Assembly (NCBI GenBank): GCA_036675505.1
Contig: JAKFEW010000093.1
Coordinates: forward strand, 42,752-106,751
Length of the DNA: 64,000 nt
DNA from: JAKFEW01 sp036675505
GTDB taxonomy: Bacteria > Cyanobacteriota > Sericytochromatia > S15B-MN24 > JAQBPE01
Direction of reading: 5' to 3'
This document shows, piece by piece, positions 1 through 8,274 of the stretch. The notes under the pieces were generated by a model, which worked only from the letters and a program-made list of their open reading frames with translations, was not told where the DNA came from and did not search any database. Made by a program: the position numbers and the translations under genes. Within the stretch, counting starts at the first letter, position 1; the number at the start of each line of letters is the position of its first letter.

Positions 1-88
1 TGATGTCGACCACCTGGAAGTCATGGTTCTTGCCTTCCTCGTCGACCAGGGTGACGATGTCTTCGGCGGTGTCCAATTCCTGATCCAT
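1..88 (-). CDS. DUF1292 family protein (YrzB-like), N-terminal fragment
   Basis: Only the first 29 or so codons are inside the window; the gene runs off its left edge. The reading begins MDQELDTAEDIVTLVDEEG and continues into NHDFQVVDI, the acidic N-terminus and first beta strands typical of the small DUF1292 family, whose function is unknown. It starts 9 bases after the ruvX stop, and an AGGAACGG-like SD sits in that junction. The ruvX then DUF1292 order is a known conserved arrangement (yrrK-yrzB in Bacillus), which supports the call despite the short fragment. Confidence 0.7.
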   Translation of the reverse strand, partial: MDQELDTAEDIVTLVDEEGKNHDFQVVDI

Positions 89-97
89 GTTCCGTTC

Positions 98-553
98 CTA
101 CTCCTCGCTACGCACGCGGTCTGCGGCTTCACGCGCCTCCCGGGCTTTCCTGTCCAGCCAGGTCTGCAAGATGAGGGCCGCGGCCTGTTGGTCGATGATC
201 TCCTTGCGGCGCTTGGCCTTCACGTTGATGTCCATCATGGCCCGGGAGGCCACTCGGGTGGTGAGACGCTCGTCCACCAGGTCAACGGGAAGGGCGATCG
301 CCGCCCGGAGGGACTCCACGAAGCGCGCCACATAACGAGCTTGCTCGCCGATGGACCCGTCCATGTTCCGGGGATAGCCTACCACAAGGCATGAAGCGTT
401 GTATACGTCGATTAGGCCCCGTAGATCGGCCAGATCGGATTCCAGGCCGGCGCGGCGGATCGTGGTCACGGGCTGGGCCGTGATGCCCAAGGGATCGCTC
501 ACCGCGACCCCGATCGTCTTCGTCCCGACGTCCAACCCCAGCACGCGCTCCAT
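98..553 (-). CDS. ruvX: RuvX/YqgF, putative Holliday-junction resolvase / pre-16S rRNA nuclease
   Basis: This 151-residue protein is full length for the YqgF family, an RNase H-like fold. It opens with GLDVGTKTIGVAVSDP, where Asp8 is the first catalytic acid. A GYPRNMDGS segment, VDERLTT and a final DQQAAALIL acidic helix complete the expected metal-binding set. Bacterial members act in 5' end maturation of 16S rRNA and have been proposed as Holliday-junction resolvases. The gene is preceded by GGAGGA about 6 bases from ATG. It lies 54 bases downstream of the glycosyltransferase gene on the same strand and just ahead of DUF1292, so the three are probably co-transcribed. Confidence 0.92.
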   Translation of the reverse strand: MERVLGLDVGTKTIGVAVSDPLGITAQPVTTIRRAGLESDLADLRGLIDVYNASCLVVGYPRNMDGSIGEQARYVARFVESLRAAIALPVDLVDERLTTRVASRAMMDINVKAKRRKEIIDQQAAALILQTWLDRKAREAREAADRVRSEE

Positions 554-562
554 GGTAGTCCT

Positions 563-585
563 CCGGCGCGATCATAGCGCGCCGG
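563..585 (-). promoter_or_regulatory. GC-rich hairpin at the ruvX ribosome-binding region
   Basis: Perfect 8-bp arms (563-570 and 578-585, CCGGCGCG/CGCGCCGG) enclose a 7-base loop between the glycosyltransferase stop and ruvX. The arm nearest ruvX includes the first two G residues of its GGAGGA SD, so folding could lower ruvX translation. No T-tract follows, so it does not look like an intrinsic terminator. The function is inferred only from position. Confidence 0.3.
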
Positions 586-607
586 CGGGGCCGCGGCCAG
601 CGACCGA

Positions 608-2044
608 TCAGCCCAGCAGCGCGAGCGCGGGCGCGGCGAGCGGATGGCCGGGAGCGAGATTCAGGCAGGTCTCCCACAAAATCCGGGCGTCGTCTGGCTG
701 GCTGCCCTCCAGGGCACAGAAACCGATCCAATAGTAGAGGTCGGCGTCCTCGGGCGTTTCGTCGCGCGCCGCCAGCAGGAGGTGGAGCGCCACCTCGCGG
801 AAACCGGCAAGCGCGAGCGCGATCGCCCAGCGTTTGCGCACCGCCTGCCAGCGCTTGGCACCGAGCGCCAGGCCCGCGGCGAGCGCTGTCTCGACGTCGT
901 CGAACCGCTGGTCTTCGAGCAGCTGCGAGAACCAGCCATCCAGCGCCTCGAGGTCGGAAGCCGTTTCGTCGCCCGCGGCCGCGAGTGCTGCCATGCCGGC
1001 CGGGATCTCGCCAGCGCCCAGGCGCAGACGCCCGACGATCCGGAGCCCGGCCCGCGCCAGGCGTGCGACCTCGCCCGCGTTGATTTCCGAAAGGGGGAAC
1101 GCGCGCGCGTCGGGGGTGAGACAGGCCGCGAAGGCGGCGGCGGCGCCGTCCATGTCCTGAGCTTTGAGGTGAGCCGAGGCGCGGACCAGCAACAGGTCCG
1201 GCGAATGGGGAAACCGCGCGAGGCCGCGTTCGGCGGCGGCGGCGGCCGAGGCGGCGTCGCCGGACCGGCCCGCGTCCTGGGTCTGGAGGATGAAGATGTG
1301 CGCCAAGTAGGCCTCGTCGGCGGCGCCCCGACTGGCGCCGAACAACGCGATCGCGCGCTCGAAGGCGGCTCGGCGCTCTTCCGCCTTGTCCGGCGTGAGC
1401 GAAAGACCCAGGACGTACCATGCGTGTGGGTCGTCGGGGCGGCTGACCACCAGCTTGCGGGCCAGTCGCTCGTTCCGCTCGGGCTTGGCGCGCGACGCGA
1501 CGACGTCCGCCAGGTAGCCTTCGTGCCGGAGCGAAACTCCCGGTAGGGTCGCAGTCTCCACCTGTCCGTCGGCCGCGGCGCCGATCTGCTCGTGGAGCTC
1601 GCCGCGATACCGCATGCCGGGCCGCGCGCGCTCGAACAGGCGGAAGACCGGCGCACGCGTCTCGAATCCGTCGTCGGACAGGTTGCGCTGGAAGAAGCTG
1701 AAACCGGCGTATCGGCTCTGCGTGACTGCGGTGGCGAGCGCCGCCGGTGACTCCACTTCGAGTTCCTCGTCGCCATCGAGGATCAACGCCCAGGGCCGGG
1801 TGGCCGCTTCGAGCGAGGCGTTGCGGGCGGCCGAGAAGTCGTCGATCCACGGGAAATGGACCACCTTCGCGCCGAAGGCCGCGGCGATGGCCACCGTGTC
1901 GTCGGTCGAGCCCGTATCGACCACGACCATCTCGCCCACCCAAGGTGCCGCCGACGCCAGGCAGCGTCCCAGCCGCTCCGCCTCGTTCTTGACGATCATG
2001 CAAAGGCTGATGCGGTCTTTCGGGAAATCGGCCGGGACGGTCAT
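608..2044 (-). CDS. Family 2 glycosyltransferase with C-terminal TPR-like repeats
   Basis: A 478-residue protein. The N-terminus ISLCMIVKNEAERLGRCL, then VVDTGSTDDT and ILDGDEELE, is the GT-A nucleotide-sugar-binding signature of family 2 transferases that carry a TPR tail (the SunS/'TPR-glycosyltransferase' type). After about residue 230 the protein is Ala-rich helical repeat, consistent with TPRs. I chose the ATG at 2044 because GAAGGAG lies 7 bases upstream; an in-frame ATG 8 codons earlier has no comparable SD. It is divergent from the glycan cluster that starts at 2212 and probably belongs to the same surface-glycan function. Donor and acceptor cannot be read from sequence. Confidence 0.85.
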   Translation of the reverse strand: MTVPADFPKDRISLCMIVKNEAERLGRCLASAAPWVGEMVVVDTGSTDDTVAIAAAFGAKVVHFPWIDDFSAARNASLEAATRPWALILDGDEELEVESPAALATAVTQSRYAGFSFFQRNLSDDGFETRAPVFRLFERARPGMRYRGELHEQIGAAADGQVETATLPGVSLRHEGYLADVVASRAKPERNERLARKLVVSRPDDPHAWYVLGLSLTPDKAEERRAAFERAIALFGASRGAADEAYLAHIFILQTQDAGRSGDAASAAAAAERGLARFPHSPDLLLVRASAHLKAQDMDGAAAAFAACLTPDARAFPLSEINAGEVARLARAGLRIVGRLRLGAGEIPAGMAALAAAGDETASDLEALDGWFSQLLEDQRFDDVETALAAGLALGAKRWQAVRKRWAIALALAGFREVALHLLLAARDETPEDADLYYWIGFCALEGSQPDDARILWETCLNLAPGHPLAAPALALLG

Positions 2045-2211
2045 AGCTGCTCCTTCTCGGTCTTCCATCGACCCAGGACGCGAGCGACTTGAGCGGCCCC
2101 CTCAACTTTTGACGCCAGCTTGCCGACCATGACGACGGCGGCCGCCCGGGTGGTGGACAGACTGAAATCCGGGGTGGATGATGATCGGTCGATAGGGGGC
2201 GTGAGCGAGCC

Positions 2212-2982
2212 ATGAAAGTCGCGATTCTCGCGGGCGGGCTGGGCACCCGGCTCGCCGAAGAGACCGAAGTCCGGCCCAAGCCGATGGTCGAGATCGGCGG
2301 GCGGCCGCTCCTTTGGCACATCATGAAGCACTACGCCCACCACGGGCACCGGGAGTTCTGCCTGGCGCTGGGCTTCAAGGCCGAGATCATCAAGCGCTAT
2401 TTCCTCGACTACCAGGCGTTGACCGGCAACATCACGCTCGACCTCGCGAGCGGCCACGTCGAGGTCTACGACCGCGCGCTCGAGGACTGGCGCATCCACC
2501 TCGTCGACACGGGTCAGCACACGCTGACGGGCGGGCGCCTGATGCGCCTCAGGCCCTGGCTCGAAGATGCGACGTTCATGCTGACCTACGGCGACGGCGT
2601 GGCCGATGTCCCGCTGGACGCGCTGCTGGCCTTCCACCGCGCGCACGGCCGGCTCGCCACGGTCACCGCCGTGCGCCCGCCGGCACGCTTCGGCGGCCTC
2701 GTCTTCGACGGCGACCTGGTCGCGGAGTTCACCGAGAAGCCCCAGATCGGCGAGGGCTGGATCAACGGCGGCTTCATGGTCTTCGAGCCCGGCATCTTCC
2801 GCTACCTCCACCATGACGAGACGCGCCTCGAGCAGGACGTCCTGGAGGTCCTGGCCGCCCAGGGTCAGCTCGCGGCTTACAAGCACGACGGCTTCTGGCA
2901 GTGCATGGACACGCTGCGCGACAAGCGCCTGCTCGAAAGCCTGTGGGAGCAGGACCAGGCGCCCTGGAAAGTTTACGCATGA
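2212..2982 (+). CDS. rfbF: Glucose-1-phosphate cytidylyltransferase
   Basis: A 256-residue enzyme with the nucleotidyltransferase start VAILAGGLGTRLAEET and the family-typical EVRPKPMVEIGGRPLLWHIMK, which sets RfbF apart from thymidylyltransferases. It makes CDP-glucose from CTP and glucose-1-phosphate, the entry step to CDP-6-deoxy and branched sugars. It is the first gene of the cluster, and its stop overlaps the next start (ATGA at 2979-2982). No CDP-glucose 4,6-dehydratase (rfbG) is present here, so the pathway must be completed elsewhere. Confidence 0.92.
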   Translation: MKVAILAGGLGTRLAEETEVRPKPMVEIGGRPLLWHIMKHYAHHGHREFCLALGFKAEIIKRYFLDYQALTGNITLDLASGHVEVYDRALEDWRIHLVDTGQHTLTGGRLMRLRPWLEDATFMLTYGDGVADVPLDALLAFHRAHGRLATVTAVRPPARFGGLVFDGDLVAEFTEKPQIGEGWINGGFMVFEPGIFRYLHHDETRLEQDVLEVLAAQGQLAAYKHDGFWQCMDTLRDKRLLESLWEQDQAPWKVYA

Positions 2983-4205
2983 CCGACGCGCCGACATGCC
3001 GTTCGTGTGGCGCGGGGCCGCTGGCCCCCGTCCTGGACCTCGGGCGCACGCCGCTCGCGAACGCCCTGCTCACGGCCGAGGTGCTGACGCGCCCGGAGGC
3101 GACCTACCCGCTCGAGCTTTGCCTGTGCCCGGCCTGCGCGCTGCTGCAGCTCTCCGAGGCGGTGCCGCCCGAGATGCTCTTTGCGGACTATCCCTATTTC
3201 TCGTCGTATTCGGACACGATGACCCGCCACGCCGAGGCGCTCGCCACGAAACTCATGGCGGAGCGCCAGCTCGGGCCGAGCTCGCTGGTGGTTGAGCTCG
3301 CGAGCAACGACGGCTACCTGCTGCGCCACTACAAGGAGCGCGGCGTGCCCGTGCTCGGCGTCGAGCCGGCGGCAAACGTCGCGCGCGTCGCGGTGGAGCG
3401 CCACGGGATCCCGACCGTCACCGAGTTCTTCGGCCTGGCGCTCGCGGAGCGGCTCGCGGCCGAAGGCACGCGCGCGGACGTCTTACATGCGCACAACGTG
3501 CTCGCGCACGTGCCGGATCTGCCGGGCTTCGTGGCCGGCATGGCCCTCCTGTTGGCCCCGGAAGGCATCGCGGTGATCGAGATGCCCTACGCGAAAGATT
3601 TGATCGATCGCCTCGAGTTCGACACGATCTACCACGAGCACCTGTTCTACTTCACGCTGACGCCGCTCGTGAGCCTGTTCGAGCGCCACGGCCTGGTCGT
3701 CCGCGACGTCGAGCGGGTGGCGATCCATGGCGGCTCGCTCCGGCTGACCGTCGGCCGCGGCGGCACCACGGGCTCTGCCGTCACGGCTCTGCTCGCCACG
3801 GAGGAGGGCTGGGGCGTGCGCGCGCTGGCGTCCTACACCGACTTCCCGGCGCGCGTACATGCGCTCCAGCGGTCGCTCGCATCCCTGCTCACGCGCCTCA
3901 AGGCGGAAGGCAAGCGCATTGTGGCCTACGGCGCTTCGGCCAAGGGCGCCACGTTGCTCAACACGAGCGGGATCGGGGCCGAACTGCTGGACTACGTCGT
4001 GGATCGCAGCCCGATCAAGCAGGGACGCTACACGCCGGGCTCCCACTTGCTGATCCACGACCCTGCCTGGCTGCTCACCGACCAGCCCGATTACGCCCTC
4101 CTGCTCACCTGGAACTTCGCGGCCGAGATCCTGGCACAACAGGCCGTCTACCGCGAGCGAGGCGGCCGCTTCATCGTGCCGATCCCGGTGGTACGGATCT
4201 TATGA
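2979..4205 (+). CDS. NDP-sugar C-methyltransferase (Zn-binding, SAM-dependent)
   Basis: 408 residues with three parts. First is an N-terminal zinc ribbon (CRSCG ... CLCPAC). Second is a SAM-binding Rossmann domain starting VVELASNDGYLLRHYKERG. Third is a C-terminal domain beginning KRIVAYGASAKGATLLN, which also has a Rossmann-like fold in this family. This is the architecture of sugar C-3 methyltransferases such as TylC3/NovU-type enzymes, which act on 4-keto-6-deoxy nucleotide sugars. The ATG at 2979 is chosen because it overlaps the rfbF stop and precedes the zinc motif. It suggests the cluster builds a branched, C-methylated deoxyhexose. Confidence 0.88.
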   Translation: MTDAPTCRSCGAGPLAPVLDLGRTPLANALLTAEVLTRPEATYPLELCLCPACALLQLSEAVPPEMLFADYPYFSSYSDTMTRHAEALATKLMAERQLGPSSLVVELASNDGYLLRHYKERGVPVLGVEPAANVARVAVERHGIPTVTEFFGLALAERLAAEGTRADVLHAHNVLAHVPDLPGFVAGMALLLAPEGIAVIEMPYAKDLIDRLEFDTIYHEHLFYFTLTPLVSLFERHGLVVRDVERVAIHGGSLRLTVGRGGTTGSAVTALLATEEGWGVRALASYTDFPARVHALQRSLASLLTRLKAEGKRIVAYGASAKGATLLNTSGIGAELLDYVVDRSPIKQGRYTPGSHLLIHDPAWLLTDQPDYALLLTWNFAAEILAQQAVYRERGGRFIVPIPVVRIL

Positions 4206-4741
4206 CCTTCACCGAGACGCCGCTCGCCGGCGCCTGGCTCATCACGCCCCAACCCGCCACCGACGCCCGGGGGTTCTTCGCCCGCACCTACGACCGCGAC
4301 GCCTTCCAGGCGCATGGCCTCGCGCTCGACGTCTCGGTGGCGGCGCTCTCCTACAACGAGGTCCGCGGCACGCTGCGCGGGCTGCACTTCCAGGCCGCGC
4401 CCTTCGGCGAGGCCAAGCTGGTTCGCTGCAGCGTCGGAGCGTTCATGGACGTGATCGTGGACTTACGACCCGACTCCGGAACCTTCGGGCGCTGGACCGC
4501 CGCCGAGCTCAGCGCGGCGAACCGCCTGATGCTCTACGTTCCGCCCGGCTTCGCGCACGGCTTCCAGACCCTCCTGGACGACACTGAGGTCGTCTACCAG
4601 CTCTCGGGCCGCCACTCGCCGCCGCATGCGCGCGGCTACCGCTACGACGATCCGGCCTTCCGCATCCCCTGGCCGCTGCCCGTCGCGCGGATCGGAGACC
4701 GGGACCTGGCCTGGCCCGCCTTCGAAGGGGTCGGGGCATGA
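4202..4741 (+). CDS. rfbC: dTDP-4-dehydrorhamnose 3,5-epimerase-like protein (RmlC/RfbC family)
   Basis: A 179-residue cupin of normal RmlC length. DARGFFARTYDRDAF and RGLHFQ (catalytic His62) are conserved, as is the C-terminal YDDPAFRIPWP segment. Where RmlC enzymes usually have a Tyr-Tyr-Pro type motif carrying the general acid, this protein reads YQLSGRHSPPHARG, with His in that place. It may therefore do only one epimerisation or act on an unusual substrate. It overlaps the methyltransferase stop by 4 bases and the next gene by 4 bases, so the three are translationally coupled. Confidence 0.82.
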   Translation: MTFTETPLAGAWLITPQPATDARGFFARTYDRDAFQAHGLALDVSVAALSYNEVRGTLRGLHFQAAPFGEAKLVRCSVGAFMDVIVDLRPDSGTFGRWTAAELSAANRLMLYVPPGFAHGFQTLLDDTEVVYQLSGRHSPPHARGYRYDDPAFRIPWPLPVARIGDRDLAWPAFEGVGA

Positions 4742-5226
4742 TCATCGTGGCGCCGACGGCCCGGGTGCACGCCCTGGCCGACATCGAGGCGTCCATGCGC
4801 GGCACGCGCATCGTGATCGAAGACGGCGCGATGATCGACGCCTTCGTGAAGATCAAGCCGGCCGGTGGCTCGGGCGACGTGCGGATCGGCAAGAACAGCT
4901 ACGTCAACAGCGGGTGCGTGATCTACACAGGCCACGGCGTCAATATCGGTGAGGGCGTCTTGATTGCCGCGAACTGTACGCTCGCGCCCACGAACCATGC
5001 CTTCGCGCGCGCCGACGTGCCGATCCTGCAACAGGGCTTTCAGCCCAGCCGAGGTGGGATCGTGATCGAAGACGACGTCTGGATCGGCGCGAACTGCGTG
5101 CTGCTCGACGGCACCATCGTCCGGCGCGGCGCGGTGGTAGGGGCTGGATCCGTTGTGCGGGGCGAGCTCGAAGCATACAAAATCTACGCCGGTAGCCCCC
5201 TGCGGGTGGTCGGATGCCGGACCTGA
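4738..5226 (+). CDS. Left-handed beta-helix (hexapeptide) acyltransferase
   Basis: 162 residues with successive hexapeptide-repeat turns and the C-terminal signature IEDDVWIGANCVLLDGTIV. An internal loop, LAPTNHAF, carries the histidine expected in the acetyl-CoA-dependent active site of WbbJ/maltose-acetyltransferase-type enzymes. It probably acetylates a sugar of the surface glycan. It overlaps the genes on both sides by a few bases within the coupled cluster. Confidence 0.85.
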   Translation: MIIVAPTARVHALADIEASMRGTRIVIEDGAMIDAFVKIKPAGGSGDVRIGKNSYVNSGCVIYTGHGVNIGEGVLIAANCTLAPTNHAFARADVPILQQGFQPSRGGIVIEDDVWIGANCVLLDGTIVRRGAVVGAGSVVRGELEAYKIYAGSPLRVVGCRT

Positions 5227-6050
5227 CGGCCGCGCGCTTCACGGTGATCGGTGCGCGCGGCTTCATTGGCGCGCCGCTCGTCGCGCGCCTGCGCGCGACG
5301 GGCCACGATGTCTTCGCGCCCAGGCGCGGCGATGCGGAACTCTTCACGCGCGAGCTCGGGCACGTGATCTACGCCGCCGGCGTGACGGCCAATTTCCGCT
5401 CGCGGCCGCTCGCGACGGCCGAAGCCCATGTCGGGCTGCCGGCCGAGCTGCTCGCGGGCGCTCAATTCGCTTCGTTCCTCTACCTCTCCTCGACGCGCGT
5501 GTATGCAGGCAGCGCCGATACCCGGGAGGAGGAACCGCTCCTCGTCGCCCCTGCGCACCCCGACGCGGCCTACGACCTGACCAAGCTCGCGGGCGAGGCG
5601 CTCTGTCACGCCGCCGGCCGGCCGAATGTCCGGGTCGTGCGCCTGTCGAACGTGGTGGGTCCCGGCTTGCGGTCGCCCAACTTCCTGGCCGCGCTGGCCG
5701 CCGAGGCCCGCGCGACCGGCCGCATCGTGCTGCGCTCGGCGGCGGACTCGGTCAAGGACTACGTGGCGCTAGACGACGTGCTCGACCTGCTCCCGCGCAT
5801 TGCGACGAACGGCCGCGCGACGGTCTACAACGTCGCGAGCGGCGTCCAGACGGCCCACCTGGTGGTGGCCGGCCAGATCGCCTCCGCGCTCGGCGCGGCG
5901 GTCGAGGTGGCGCCCGCTGCCCCGCGGACGGCGTTTCCCCCCATCGTCATCGACCGACTCCGCGACGAGTTCGCCTACACGCCCCGCCCGCTCGAGTCCG
6001 CGCTCGCGTCGCTGCTCGCCGACCTGCCAGGAGGTGCCGCCCCATGTTGA
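5214..6050 (+). CDS. NAD-dependent epimerase/dehydratase (extended SDR)
   Basis: 278 residues. The N-terminal FTVIGARGFIGAPL is the GxxGxxG dinucleotide-binding motif, and YLSSTRVY plus YDLTKLAGE give the Ser and YxxxK catalytic residues. It is shorter than most extended SDRs. In this setting it likely reduces or epimerises the 4-keto nucleotide sugar after methylation and epimerisation. It overlaps the acyltransferase stop by 13 bases. Confidence 0.82.
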   Translation: MPDLTAARFTVIGARGFIGAPLVARLRATGHDVFAPRRGDAELFTRELGHVIYAAGVTANFRSRPLATAEAHVGLPAELLAGAQFASFLYLSSTRVYAGSADTREEEPLLVAPAHPDAAYDLTKLAGEALCHAAGRPNVRVVRLSNVVGPGLRSPNFLAALAAEARATGRIVLRSAADSVKDYVALDDVLDLLPRIATNGRATVYNVASGVQTAHLVVAGQIASALGAAVEVAPAAPRTAFPPIVIDRLRDEFAYTPRPLESALASLLADLPGGAAPC

Positions 6051-6808
6051 TTTTCGACCCCGAGGGTGACCGGGTCGTCGTGGACGATGCCGACGGCCGA
6101 CGCGAGTACCCGCTCGCGAGCGCCGAGGCTTTCGAAGCGGTCTCGGCCGCCTGGCTGCGAGCGGGCTGGGACACGAAGTATGTCTATGGCTTCAGTTGGT
6201 TCGGCCGCCCGGTGATCCAGCTGCCGGAAGACATGATCCGCATCCAGGAGGTGATCTGGCGGGTGCGACCTGACGTCGTGCTCGAGACCGGCGTGGCGCA
6301 CGGTGGCTCGCTGATCTTCTACGCCAGCCTCTTCCAGGCCATGGGCCATGGGCGCGTGATCGGCGTCGACGTCGAGATCCGGCCACCCAACCGCGCGGCG
6401 ATCGAGGCCCACGAGCTGGCCCACCGCATCACCCTGGTCGAGGGCGATGCGATTGCGCCGGACACGGTGGCGCGCGTCAAGGCGCTGATTCAGCCCGGCG
6501 AGCGCGTCCTGGTGCTGCTTGACTCGAACCACACGAAGGCCCACGTGCTCGCCGAGCTGACTGCTTACGCGGACCTCGTGGCCGTCGACTCGTACGTCGT
6601 GGCCTGCGACGGGATCATGGCCGAAGTGGTCGGCGCGCCGCGTACCAGGCCCGATTGGACCTGGGACAACCCGCGGGCGGCGGCCGAGGCGTTCCTGGCG
6701 GAGCGCGACGATTTCGTGGCCGAGGAGCCGCCTTTCCCTTTCAACGAGGGCCTGGTCCGCGCCCGCGTGACCTACTGGCCCGGCGCGTTCCTACGGCGAG
6801 TGCGGTAG
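6044..6808 (+). CDS. CmcI-family SAM-dependent methyltransferase
   Basis: 254 residues. The segment VVLETGVAHGGSLIFYAS is the SAM-binding glycine loop of the CmcI (cephalosporin hydroxylase/methyltransferase) family, followed by VIGVDVEIRPPNR and LVLLDSNHTKAHVL. Members in glycan clusters are thought to O-methylate sugars. The start at 6044 has AGGAGG 8 bases upstream; the frame stays open further upstream, but that part is antisense/overlap to the SDR gene. It overlaps the SDR stop by 7 bases. Confidence 0.85.
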   Translation: MLIFDPEGDRVVVDDADGRREYPLASAEAFEAVSAAWLRAGWDTKYVYGFSWFGRPVIQLPEDMIRIQEVIWRVRPDVVLETGVAHGGSLIFYASLFQAMGHGRVIGVDVEIRPPNRAAIEAHELAHRITLVEGDAIAPDTVARVKALIQPGERVLVLLDSNHTKAHVLAELTAYADLVAVDSYVVACDGIMAEVVGAPRTRPDWTWDNPRAAAEAFLAERDDFVAEEPPFPFNEGLVRARVTYWPGAFLRRVR

Positions 6809-6818
6809 GATCGTCGGT

Positions 6819-8147
6819 ATGCCGAAGCTAAGCATCATGGTCCCGACGCGCAACCGGGCGAAGCTGTTGATCGAGTGCCTCGAGAGCCTCCGCACGACGC
6901 TGACGGACTGCGAGATCCTTGTCTCCGACAACGCCTCGACCGACGACACGGAAGCCCGCGTCGCCGCCCTGAACGACCCGCGGATCCGCTACTGGCGCCA
7001 CGAGCAGGACGTGGGCGTCGTGCGAAACCACAACGCGTTATGGGCGAAGGCGCGTGGCGAGTACTTGGTGATGTTCGGCGACGACGACCTCGCGCTGCCG
7101 GGCTGGATCGACAAGAAGGTGGCGCTGCTCGAGGCCCGCCCGGATCTCGACCTCATCTATTCGGACGGACAAATGATCGACCAGGAGGGCCGCCAACTGC
7201 AAAGCGCCGGGGCTCTAATCGGACGCACCAGGATGTCTTACCTGGGCGGCCGCGACGAGTTCGCCTCCCTCTTGCTGAGTTGCTACGTCTCGTGGCAGAC
7301 GTTAGTTTACCGACGGTCGGTTTACGAAGCAGTGGGCGGCATGAACGAGACGCTCGGGATCGAGATGTCCAACGACTTCTTCTGGCTCCAAAACGCCTTC
7401 CGTGGGCGTCAGGCAGCGTACCTGGCGGTACCCACAGTCTCGGTCCGCATGGGCAGCGGCACGCTTTCCGCCGACATCGGCCACCAGGGCGCCTTCGGGC
7501 GGGACCGAAAGCGCATCATTCGGTACTGGTGCCTGGAGGCCCAGGAACCGCCCGTCATGACCGAGCCGATGTGGGAGACTCTGCTGGCCATTTTCGCAAG
7601 GGAGGCCACCAAGGTCTATCCGGACGCGGAAGACCCGATGCGGGCGGCAGCCGAGGACTTTCATAATCTTCGTGTGGCGTACCACCGCCGGATGGAACAG
7701 CGCGCGGCCGACCTGCTTGCCTCCCTTACGCTGCCCGCCAAGCCCTACCCGCTCGACGGCCGCCGCGGTCGGGCGTTCCTGCTCTCGCCGAAGTGGCGCG
7801 GAGACGGCTGGCGCGAGGCGCTCATCGCTTACGCCCAGGCGTTCGAGCCCGAGGCCGATGTGACGCTCGTGATCTGGCTGGATCCGAGCCAGGGCGTCGG
7901 GCCGGAGCAGGCCGCGGCCGAGGTCCTGGCCACGTTGCGCGCGGGGAGCGTGGATCCAGATCGGGCGCCGGACTTGTTGCTGGTGCCCGACGGCCTCGAT
8001 GACGCCGGCCTCGCGAGCCTTTACGCGGCAGTCGACGCCGTCGTGCCGGCAGGCGATCCCGATGCAGTGAAACGCGCTTTGCAGGCCGGCCGGGCGGTGA
8101 TCGCCCCGCCTACGTGCGCCGCCTTCCTGGCGTCCGCGGGCCGGTGA
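6819..8147 (+). CDS. Family 2 glycosyltransferase with C-terminal extension
   Basis: 442 residues. The GT-A domain occupies about the first 240 residues, with LSIMVPTRNRAKLL, VSDNASTDDTEARV and the acidic metal site VMFGDDDLALPGW. The last 130 or so residues, from about 310, form a second alpha/beta module (FLLSPKWRGDGWREALIAYA, VTLVIWLDPS) that resembles part of a GT-B or tetratricopeptide-free glycosyltransferase domain, but I cannot assign it. It starts 10 bases after the CmcI gene and closes the glycan cluster. Confidence 0.82.
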   Translation: MPKLSIMVPTRNRAKLLIECLESLRTTLTDCEILVSDNASTDDTEARVAALNDPRIRYWRHEQDVGVVRNHNALWAKARGEYLVMFGDDDLALPGWIDKKVALLEARPDLDLIYSDGQMIDQEGRQLQSAGALIGRTRMSYLGGRDEFASLLLSCYVSWQTLVYRRSVYEAVGGMNETLGIEMSNDFFWLQNAFRGRQAAYLAVPTVSVRMGSGTLSADIGHQGAFGRDRKRIIRYWCLEAQEPPVMTEPMWETLLAIFAREATKVYPDAEDPMRAAAEDFHNLRVAYHRRMEQRAADLLASLTLPAKPYPLDGRRGRAFLLSPKWRGDGWREALIAYAQAFEPEADVTLVIWLDPSQGVGPEQAAAEVLATLRAGSVDPDRAPDLLLVPDGLDDAGLASLYAAVDAVVPAGDPDAVKRALQAGRAVIAPPTCAAFLASAGR

Positions 8148-8223
8148 AATGATTTAAGTTCACGCGGCGTTGAAGACCTGTTAACCATCATTTAAGAAGC
8201 ATCGGCGGGGTTGTCGCCGACGA

Positions 8224-8261
8224 AGAAGGGGAGTTCCCCGCGGTCCAGCCGCGCCCCTTCT
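8224..8261 (+). promoter_or_regulatory. Structured 5' leader with two mutually exclusive hairpins
   Basis: Arms AGAAGGGG (8224-8231) and CCCCTTCT (8254-8261) are perfectly complementary and enclose an inner CGCGG/CCGCG stem (8239-8243 with 8249-8253). The same GGGG can instead pair with CCCC at 8236-8239 (GGGGA-GT-TCCCC, 8228-8239). The element ends one base before the GGAGG SD (8262-8266) of the next gene. This is the layout of an attenuator or translation switch, but no known riboswitch class is recognised. Confidence 0.4.
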
Positions 8262-8274
8262 GGAGGTCCTTCCG

